This document shows, piece by piece, positions 8,382 through 14,911 of a stretch of DNA of 18,399 bases. This DNA comes from Bacillota bacterium. GTDB taxonomy: Bacteria; Bacillota; Clostridia; Clostridiales; Clostridiaceae. The position numbers were made by a program, and so were the translations under genes. Under the pieces are notes generated by a model. The model was not told the DNA's origin. It worked only from the letters and a program-made list of their open reading frames with translations, and made no database searches. Each line of letters begins with the position of its first letter. Within the stretch, counting starts at the first letter, position 1. The stretch spans positions 1 to 18,399 of the forward strand of contig JAEZKY010000233.1 of NCBI GenBank assembly GCA_023435985.1, given 5' to 3'.

Positions 8382-8810
8382 TTAATTACCAGATGTAGTG
8401 CCAGTTTCACTACCAGATCCATCTGTAGTTGTACCAGTAGTATCTCCATCAGAGTTTCCTGTACCAGATCCATTACCAGCACCGCTTGTAGGGTCAGTAG
8501 TAACTTTACCAGTAGTATCACCAACTTCATTTGAGTGAACATGAGCCTCAAATTTTGTGTCTAATTCACTTAAACTAGTTTGCAATGAACCTACTTCAGT
8601 TTGAACTTGCTTTAAGCTAGTTGCAACATCCTTTAATGCCTCAAGCTGCTCTGGTGTTAAATCAAGTTTTTGAACTGTAGATGCTAAATCCGCTACTGAA
8701 GCTTCAATAGCAACAATACCATCTTCAATATTGTTTAAATGCTCAGCATTAATTAGTGTTCCTGCTGTAGTAGCAGTTCTGTCAGCCCATTTAGTTGCTT
8801 GATATGACAT
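8382..8810 (-). CDS. Small coiled-coil phage tail or fibre-associated protein
   Basis: The 142-residue product starts at ATG 8810, preceded by AGAGGTGAT at good spacing. Residues 1-35 carry the phage fibre motif W-x-D-R with GTLINAEHLNNIEDGI, often seen at the start of small tail-fibre or baseplate-associated proteins of Firmicute phages. Residues about 23-88 are predicted helical with coiled-coil character. AHVHS at 89-93 contains an HxH motif. Residues 97-142 are a low-complexity tail of G, T, S, D and N. The gene stands between two terminator-like hairpins, just before the holin, which is a usual place for the last tail gene. An overlapping frame at 8282-8551 is a low-complexity shadow. 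The exact structural role is unknown. Confidence 0.8.
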   Translation of the reverse strand: MSYQATKWADRTATTAGTLINAEHLNNIEDGIVAIEASVADLASTVQKLDLTPEQLEALKDVATSLKQVQTEVGSLQTSLSELDTKFEAHVHSNEVGDTTGKVTTDPTSGAGNGSGTGNSDGDTTGTTTDGSGSETGTTSGN

Positions 8811-8863
8811 ATAATCACCTCTTTGATTATAAGATTAGATTCCGTTTATATTCTGCACTATTT

Positions 8864-9080
8864 TTATGCGTCATCAGAATCTATATCTCCACAATAACTT
8901 TGACCACATTCTGCTATTTTACAATATGCGCTAATGGCATCAGTATAGTTAGAAAGTAAGTCTAAAATATCTTGCAGAGTTTTTCACCATTGTCTGTTTC
9001 GACTATGATGCTCGACGCTTTAATCTTAATTAAATCGTCTTCTGTACATAATATACTACCGATATATTATAGTTTGTCAT
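8864..9080 (-). pseudogene. Remnant of a small phage protein broken by two frame changes
   Basis: Three successive minus-strand frames join into one plausible protein of about 70 residues. The first frame starts at ATG 9080 (MTNYNISVVYY, stop at 9030). The second reads TEDDLIKIKASSIIVETDNG and ends at TAG 8964. The third reads TLQDILDLLSNYTDAISAYC and ends at TAA 8864 (GDIDSDDA). Each junction is explained by one missing base. The second junction lies in a run of five A. The second and third frames have no usable start of their own. The KASSIIVETDNGEKTLQDIL stretch resembles linker sequence near the N-terminus of phage fibre proteins, but the family is not recognised. Sequencing error is an alternative. 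Confidence 0.4.
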
Positions 9081-9148
9081 TACTATTTTCAGAAAGGTTT
9101 TTTATTATAATTTTTCTGTCATGTATTCTGATAACTGCTCTTTTGAAT

Positions 9149-9196
9149 AAAATTATACCCAACAGAAAGTATGATTTTTCTGCTGGGTATAATTTT
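9149..9196 (-). terminator. Strong terminator hairpin downstream of the fibre cluster
   Basis: Arms 9149-9168 and 9177-9196 pair over 20 bp with an 8-base loop. The single non-Watson-Crick position (9162 with 9183) is G-U on the minus strand but A-C on the plus strand, so the stem is best on the minus strand. A-rich and T-rich flanks make it look bidirectional. It probably ends the fibre operon transcribed from the right. Confidence 0.75.
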
Positions 9197-9350
9197 TATC
9201 ACTTAAGTTATGTTTATGCTGCCAATTAATTTTTTTGAGAGTTACAATTCATCTTATTAATCCCTATATTAATAGATTATTAAACTGAAACATGGTTTAT
9301 TATATTAACATTGTTAGAAGATACATTCCTGTTAACATCATATGAATTAC

Positions 9351-11114
9351 TTATTGATTAATCACATTTGTATTAAAAATTAGTAATTTTAAATTATCAA
9401 TATTTTCACATTGGGATTTTAAATTATTTATCTTTATATCCTTATCTGAGCCATTAATCATCAGATAATTAACTAACTTATTTTCATCTAAATCAACATA
9501 ATCTGAATCCAATAACGTTAAATTATTATTTAATATATATTTCAAATTGTTTCCGTCAATAATTAATATTTTATTTAAGCTGGTTTTAGTTATATTAAAC
9601 GTCCAAGTATTAGTATTCCCATTAATATCTGTAACATCGATAACTATTGTATTATTACCATTATCAAATTCATTTTGATTAAATGGTACTGTAGGGAGAT
9701 TAAAAGGAGTTTCACTATAATCAGTATCATAATCATGCTTTATGACTATAGAATTATCTGGTTTTATAATACTTACTTTATATTTTATAGGTTTATTATC
9801 TTCATGGGTTATACCATCTGATGTTATATTAATATCGAAATTATTATTTATTATATTTAATTTAGGGTTTTCTAATTTAATTAAAGATAGAGGTTGTTCT
9901 ATTAATAGTACTGGTCTAAAACCCATATTGGCTACTGTTGATGTTGTATTTGCATTCCAATATGACAGACCGCTGTACCCTCTATAAACTCTAGCTGTGT
10001 TATTACTTACCGACGTTGTTGTCCAGTTTGCTACGGCAACATTCCAATGCCAAACATTATCATCTCCAGCAGTTATATTTCCACCAAGATTTGAACCAAC
10101 TATAATCTTGTCCCATTCGTTGTCTGTATCTGTTGAACTTATACCACCAGTCAATAATCTTATATAGGTTTTGGTTTTATCTCCAAATCCTAAATCAATT
10201 TGTTTTTCACTGCACATACCACCAGTGTTTAGAACGTCCCATGAAATATTACTTTGAACATATCTATCAGCAATGAATTTCTTTCTACCTAGATAATCTT
10301 TACCAACATAAATCCAGTTAAACTTACCATATGGTGTTGCAGAACTAGTATAAGGTATATCTGGTATAGAACTTAAATCATCTGATGATAATCCAAATCC
10401 AGCGAAACCTCCTAGAGTACCATTTCCAGCTGTATATATTCCAGGAATTTTAGCACCTGGTTGTATACTATTTATATCAGCTAATGCTCTAGTAGTATTA
10501 TAATTAAATATTTCATTATCGTTTAATGGTCTAATATATATAGCAAGATTTTTATATAAACCATTTGCATATCCACTTGTTAAACCAGCGGCATACATTG
10601 GGGTTCCAAACATTGCTGCTACATATAGATTATTGTTTAATAAGTTATTTCCTGGGGCTGATGTTACTTTGATGTCATTAATAAACATATCAGTAGTAAC
10701 ACCATCATATCTAAAAACTAAAGTGTTCCATTTATTAGCTATTAATTTTGTCATTGGGACTGACCTTGTTGCACCATCTCCCATTCCATTAAACGAAGCA
10801 ACAATATTACCAGAATAAAGACTTATACCATTTACTCTAGAACCTATTCCACTGTTTGGGCCTACACCAGTTGTTACAATCCCATCGCAGTTAGATGATG
10901 TTGAAAATGATAAATTAGATACTTGAACTACAATTGTATAGCCAGTAGAGTTAAATGGAAATCCGTCGTAATGAAGAAAAGTATTTGTTAATTTAACTGC
11001 ATCTGATTGATATGCTATTCCAGATGCAGTTTGAGGGATTAATGCTTTGCCACCAACACTATCTGTTAAACTATTATTAAAATTCCAAAATGCTTGTAAA
11101 CTATCAGTTATCAT
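9351..11114 (-). CDS. Phage adhesin with LamG-type lectin domain and lectin-like module
   Basis: A 587-residue likely host-recognition protein. Residues 1-205 fit a LamG/concanavalin A-like fold: LQAFWNFNNSLTDSVGG at the start, KWNTLVFRYDG at 128-138, a DMFINDIKV strand, and IYIRPLNDNEIFNYN at the end. Residues about 265-405 hold a module running from KKFIADRYVQSNISWDVLN through NEWDKIIVGSNLGGNITAGD and WHW to GFRPVL, also present in the 795-residue neighbour. Residues about 412-510 resemble an Ig- or cadherin-like domain (TIVIDVTDINGNTNTWTFNI). The last 70 residues (KILIIDGNNLKY to KLLIFNTNV) resemble the C-terminal module of other clostridial phage fibres and may be shortened. The ATG at 11114 overlaps the previous stop as TAATG, with GAGGTGAT inside the preceding gene, indicating translational coupling. 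The sugar or protein bound is unknown. Confidence 0.85.
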   Translation of the reverse strand: MITDSLQAFWNFNNSLTDSVGGKALIPQTASGIAYQSDAVKLTNTFLHYDGFPFNSTGYTIVVQVSNLSFSTSSNCDGIVTTGVGPNSGIGSRVNGISLYSGNIVASFNGMGDGATRSVPMTKLIANKWNTLVFRYDGVTTDMFINDIKVTSAPGNNLLNNNLYVAAMFGTPMYAAGLTSGYANGLYKNLAIYIRPLNDNEIFNYNTTRALADINSIQPGAKIPGIYTAGNGTLGGFAGFGLSSDDLSSIPDIPYTSSATPYGKFNWIYVGKDYLGRKKFIADRYVQSNISWDVLNTGGMCSEKQIDLGFGDKTKTYIRLLTGGISSTDTDNEWDKIIVGSNLGGNITAGDDNVWHWNVAVANWTTTSVSNNTARVYRGYSGLSYWNANTTSTVANMGFRPVLLIEQPLSLIKLENPKLNIINNNFDINITSDGITHEDNKPIKYKVSIIKPDNSIVIKHDYDTDYSETPFNLPTVPFNQNEFDNGNNTIVIDVTDINGNTNTWTFNITKTSLNKILIIDGNNLKYILNNNLTLLDSDYVDLDENKLVNYLMINGSDKDIKINNLKSQCENIDNLKLLIFNTNVINQ

Positions 11115-13501
11115 TAATAAATCACCTCATTTGCTATATCTGACTCTATATAAATTAATACTGGTCTAAAGCCCAAATTTGTAATAATATTACCACTTCC
11201 ATATGCAAGGTTCATTGTTTTTAAATCTCCAGTCAAATAAGGTCTTAAATTTCTATTGGAATTTGCATTGTATGGAGTATCTTTTAACCATGTTTGTCTA
11301 CCAGCCCCATTCGCTATGTCCCAATGCCAAATATTATTATCTCCAGCTATTATTTTACCTTTTAAATCTGAGGCTACTATATATTTATCCCATTCATTAT
11401 TCGAAGGCCATCCTCCTAATGATTTGTCTGCTGATGATTTATTACCATTAGAGTCTATATAAGCAACTCCACCAGATAAACTACGAATAGTGATATTATT
11501 ACATAAATATAATTTCATTTCTCCTATAGCAGTAACACCAGTGTCACCATTGTTAGCATTAATATTTATTCTATATTTTTTATAAGCAGTATTGTTACTG
11601 AAAGCAAATGTTTTATAAACTAAATTTGTCCAGTCAGTTACATTTGTTTGAGTATCTAAAACATTCCATTTAGTTCCGTCCCATCCTTCAAATGTCCAAT
11701 TTTGGGGTGTTCTATTTGGAAATTGATATTGTCCAGTAAAAGAATATTTGTTTACTGCAACTGGAGATGGAAATTCAAGTGCTAACCAGCTTGGTGCATT
11801 TGTGTTTATACCCCAACAATAACAAGTACTAGAACCAGTATCTACTCTTTTATCAAAAGCTACATATGGTTCATAACCAGCAGTTCCATTTGTTGAAGCT
11901 GATGCGATATATCCTTTATTGATATTTGATGATAATTGTGCATTGGCTTCTATTTGGGTTGAGATACCTTCTATAAATTTAGCAGCATTTAATGTATCCC
12001 AGTTTATTCCAGTCTGTATAACTCTATCTGCAATCCAGAATCCTTTATCAGTTTTTATAAAATAGAACAACCCGTCTGGAATCGCTGTTCCAGCGAGTGG
12101 TATTTCGTCTGCTGTACATATTCCAAGTTCACTAAAGAACCCAACTTGACCACTAGCTAAAGTTGTATATCTACAAGGTATGCATACACCAGTCTGCGCA
12201 GTGTTAATACTGTTTATTTGGTTTAATATTGGATGTATTAAATAACCAGTTGAGTCTATATCTATAGCGTCTACTCCTATTTTAAATCCAGTTGTTACGG
12301 TACATTCGACTCTTACAGTATGAATTTGTAAAGGTAAACCTTGAATATCAAACATTACTCCAGGACTTATGCCTGGGTTAGCTGCATTGTAAGGATTGGA
12401 TGTGCCAATTAATGTTCCGTCTATTGCAATGTTTATGCAATTAGAATTTGGTTCTGTGTTATCAAACGATGATAAAAATCTAAGTTTAGTACCATAGAAT
12501 TTAAATTCTACATAACTGCCAACTGTAGTAGTATAATGCATACCTGGGCCATATCTATATATGTCGTTAAAAGTCAACCAAGTTCCAACGTATCTTATTC
12601 TGCTGTCGCTATCGTCATATCTTCTCCAACCAGATTCTGGAGCAGCTAATTTTATACCAGAACCTACTAAATCACCTATGTCGTCTATGTCTATTGCATC
12701 CCATGCTATTACATTAGTTCCATCAATAAAACTGTCAGAAGCATAGTATTTTACTTCGTGTATTCCATTTGATAAGTCTATTTTTTCAAATACTACATAT
12801 TGACCTTCCATTGGTGTAGAATTATAAGTTTCAACATTATACAATACTCCATCAATGGATAATATATTATATGGAGCTCTATCAGTATATTTATTTGATA
12901 TAATTCTTAATTTAGAACCGTAGAATTTAAAACTTACATAAGCACTTTTTAGATAAGTAAACTGATTTCCACCATTATATCTTGCAGCATTTGAACCAGT
13001 TGTCCATGTTCCAGAATAATTAAATCTAGCATCTGTATCGTCGTATCTTCTCCAGCCAACATCTGGTGCAGTTAATGATACGCCAGTACCCAACATATCT
13101 CCAGTATTATCTATATCTATACAATCTATACCCCAGTAATTTGCTTCATTTGATTTTATAACTACGGTATGAATTCCATCTACTAAATCTAACTTTTCAA
13201 AATATATAGTTTTATATTGTGCGGATGCTCTATATAAGGATGTGTTATAATCAACACCATCAATTGTAACTACTATACTATTTGACCAATCATAATTTTC
13301 TATATCAATTAATCTTATTTTTGTGCCTTTAAATTTAAAAGTAATGTTTGTAGTAGTAACTCTTGACCTAGTATCTGTTCCTCCATAGTTACTACCGTCA
13401 GAATAAACACCCCATCCTGTACCATTATAAATTATTCTAGTATCAGAATTGTCATATCTTCTCCAACCATTATCTGGTATGGCTAGAACTTGTCCTATCA
13501 T
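11114..13501 (-). CDS. Multidomain phage adhesin: three GWRRYD repeats, discoidin domain, lectin-like module
   Basis: A 795-residue protein made of binding modules. Residues 1-420 contain three tandem beta-sandwich units of about 140 residues, each opening with GWRRYD(N/D)xD and closing with (A/C)IDID; this style is common in clostridial phage and surface proteins and suggests carbohydrate binding. Residues about 438-518 begin a lectin-like module (FWIADRVIQTGINWDTLN). A discoidin-like (F5/8 type C) domain follows at about 520-668 (YEPYVAFDKRVDTGS, WLALEFPSPVAVNKY, TFEGWDGTKW, KKYRI). The module then resumes at TIRSLSGG, continues through NEWDKYIVASDLKGKIIAGD and WHW, and ends at GFRPVL (777-782). 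The ATG at 13501 overlaps the previous stop as TAATG with AGGGGTGAT upstream. A role in binding host surface glycans is inferred. Confidence 0.85.
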   Translation of the reverse strand: MIGQVLAIPDNGWRRYDNSDTRIIYNGTGWGVYSDGSNYGGTDTRSRVTTTNITFKFKGTKIRLIDIENYDWSNSIVVTIDGVDYNTSLYRASAQYKTIYFEKLDLVDGIHTVVIKSNEANYWGIDCIDIDNTGDMLGTGVSLTAPDVGWRRYDDTDARFNYSGTWTTGSNAARYNGGNQFTYLKSAYVSFKFYGSKLRIISNKYTDRAPYNILSIDGVLYNVETYNSTPMEGQYVVFEKIDLSNGIHEVKYYASDSFIDGTNVIAWDAIDIDDIGDLVGSGIKLAAPESGWRRYDDSDSRIRYVGTWLTFNDIYRYGPGMHYTTTVGSYVEFKFYGTKLRFLSSFDNTEPNSNCINIAIDGTLIGTSNPYNAANPGISPGVMFDIQGLPLQIHTVRVECTVTTGFKIGVDAIDIDSTGYLIHPILNQINSINTAQTGVCIPCRYTTLASGQVGFFSELGICTADEIPLAGTAIPDGLFYFIKTDKGFWIADRVIQTGINWDTLNAAKFIEGISTQIEANAQLSSNINKGYIASASTNGTAGYEPYVAFDKRVDTGSSTCYCWGINTNAPSWLALEFPSPVAVNKYSFTGQYQFPNRTPQNWTFEGWDGTKWNVLDTQTNVTDWTNLVYKTFAFSNNTAYKKYRININANNGDTGVTAIGEMKLYLCNNITIRSLSGGVAYIDSNGNKSSADKSLGGWPSNNEWDKYIVASDLKGKIIAGDNNIWHWDIANGAGRQTWLKDTPYNANSNRNLRPYLTGDLKTMNLAYGSGNIITNLGFRPVLIYIESDIANEVIY
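11498..11944 (-). other. Discoidin-like (F5/8 type C) domain nested in the lectin-like module
   Basis: This stretch encodes residues about 520-668 of the 795-residue protein. The sequence on either side matches one continuous module in the 587-residue protein, so the domain appears inserted within it. Diagnostic strings are AFDKRVDTGS, WLALEFPSP, WDGTKW and YKKYRI. Confidence 0.65.
12242..13501 (-). repeat. Three tandem GWRRYD beta-sandwich units
   Basis: Units cover about 13501-13091, 13090-12665 and 12664-12242. Each begins near GWRRYD (Trp at residues 13, 150 and 292), has xFKFxGxKxR in the middle, a short IDG strand, then an xHxV strand and a final IDID. Spacings of 137 and 142 residues show whole-domain duplication. 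The nucleotide copies are clearly related but diverged. Confidence 0.85.
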
Positions 13502-14910
13502 TAAATCACCCCTATAGTTTTATCTGCATATACAAACGTATATGTTCCAGAATTATTTATTGTATAAGTGATTGTTTTATTATCACTTTCCAATGTATAG
13601 CTAAAATCAGATTGAGGGGCTATTACGTTTGTTCCATTCATGTCTACAATTATTTCTATATCATTATTATTAGCTACATCGTCTATATTTTGTTTTTCTA
13701 TATAATAAGCAAATCTTATTTTATCGCTGTTATTTCTAGCAGATTCTAGGATTGTTTTATCTAAATTATTAACTATATCTGGTGTCATTCCATTTGCTTT
13801 AAAATCTATATCTATATCAAATGTATTCCAAGCTGCTCCATCATAATATAGCCATGCGGCCCCACTATTAAAACTAATTGCAAGTTTTAAAATTCCTCCT
13901 TCAGATATATCAACATTCCAATTTATTTTATTTATAGTTAACACGTCTTTTATATCTATATCCCCAGAAGCTTTAACTACTGCTGGAGAATTAGTTCCTT
14001 TTATTGTGTAATCTAAATTCATAGCATTTATATTATCTACTGTATTAAACTTTGAAATATCTATATCTTGTATATTTAATACTCCATTCTCTAATTGATT
14101 AGAATTAGAATAATTATAGGTATCTGCTTTATCCGACAAATGCATAGAACCGTCAAATATAACTGTATCTGGATAATCAAAATTACTAGAATCCGTATTA
14201 TCAAATGTACAAGAATAATTTACTATTCCAGTTGATCCTGGAATATACTTTATTACAGATGTTGCAAGCTGAAAAACTGTTATCGGATTAGATAATACTT
14301 CTTGATGAGTTTGCCCAGCTTGCATATTAAATTTAGTTGATTTTATGGTATTATCAGTTTTTATAGTTTTAATAGCTTCCGCATAAGAGCTTATATCATT
14401 ATATTTTGTCAAATAACTAATATTAAAAAATGATAAAGCATCTACTACTTCTTGTTTCTTTAAAAATATAGAGTCACTTATTTCCGCAAATGTATTATTA
14501 GTAGAAATAGAAGAATCTCCAATAGCGCTTTCTACTAAAACTTTAGCACTATTGGAAGCCGTAAAAACCTTTTGGTCTACTTGTTCAGCCGTATAATAAT
14601 TAGATAAATCAATTAAATCAAATCCACATACAGCCTCTCCACATATGGCTTCTCCGCATACAGTAATTGAAGCTACAGAACCAGATGTTGATATAGGCTT
14701 TCCTTCAAACATTAAATTACCACTTACTTCATCTTTAGTAAGTGAATCAAGTACTTTTCTATTATCATGATTAGCTAAAGTTGTTACGGTATCAATTTTT
14801 CCATCAACTGAATCTTTAGTATAAAATTTAGTTATTAACGTTTTACCAAAACTTGTAAGGTACTTTTCTACTACATTAATTATTGCATCTTTTATATTTA
14901 TTTGAGCCAT
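13501..14910 (-). CDS. Phage tail fibre protein with periodic cysteine motif
   Basis: A 469-residue protein. Residues 1-40 (IKDAIINVVEKYLTSF, then ITKFYTK) match the start of the next fibre upstream (residues 1-40 of the 526-residue form), so both probably dock to the same partner. Residues 46-72 carry the phage linker HDNRKVLDSLTKDE with MFEGKPI. Residues 84-96 read VCGEAICGEAVCG, placing cysteines 85, 90 and 95 at exact five-residue steps. Residues about 375-469 form a beta-rich end with DKIRFAYYIE and GTYTFVYADKT, a type known from Firmicute phage tail proteins. The ATG at 14910 lies one base after the upstream stop, with GAGGTGGGA before it. Role in host recognition or fibre assembly is inferred. 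Confidence 0.85.
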   Translation of the reverse strand: MAQINIKDAIINVVEKYLTSFGKTLITKFYTKDSVDGKIDTVTTLANHDNRKVLDSLTKDEVSGNLMFEGKPISTSGSVASITVCGEAICGEAVCGFDLIDLSNYYTAEQVDQKVFTASNSAKVLVESAIGDSSISTNNTFAEISDSIFLKKQEVVDALSFFNISYLTKYNDISSYAEAIKTIKTDNTIKSTKFNMQAGQTHQEVLSNPITVFQLATSVIKYIPGSTGIVNYSCTFDNTDSSNFDYPDTVIFDGSMHLSDKADTYNYSNSNQLENGVLNIQDIDISKFNTVDNINAMNLDYTIKGTNSPAVVKASGDIDIKDVLTINKINWNVDISEGGILKLAISFNSGAAWLYYDGAAWNTFDIDIDFKANGMTPDIVNNLDKTILESARNNSDKIRFAYYIEKQNIDDVANNNDIEIIVDMNGTNVIAPQSDFSYTLESDNKTITYTINNSGTYTFVYADKTIGVI

Positions 14911-14911
14911 T

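Larger units (their letters stand above)
8811..9350. other. 540-base stretch without an intact gene
   Basis: Between the fibre gene ending at 9351 and the small tail gene starting at 8810 there is no intact credible frame. The stretch holds a long terminator hairpin (9149-9196) and the apparent remains of a small gene (8864-9080). TATAAT at 9071-9066 on the minus strand could be a -10 box, but the sequence 17 bases upstream (TTCTGA) is a poor -35. From 9197 to 9350 I see only AT-rich sequence. Confidence 0.6.

Noticed and set aside
8282..8551. Minus-strand frame of 89 codons overlapping the small tail gene
   Set aside because: It is the low-complexity Gly/Thr-coding DNA read in another frame and runs through a terminator hairpin.
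8978..8990. Programmed -1 frameshift at the five-A run in the gene remnant
   Set aside because: The run is GAAAAAC, not a full AAAAAAC heptamer, the first frame lacks its own start, and a second frame break upstream fits decay better.
6458..9007. TTTCGACTATG at 6458-6468 and again at 8997-9007
   Set aside because: An 11-base match is expected by chance several times in a window of this size; the flanks do not match.
8972..9229. Plus-strand frame of 85 codons in the gap between fibre and lysis genes
   Set aside because: It begins at TTG without a ribosome binding site, runs antisense through the gene remnant and through both arms of the terminator hairpin, and has no recognisable domain.
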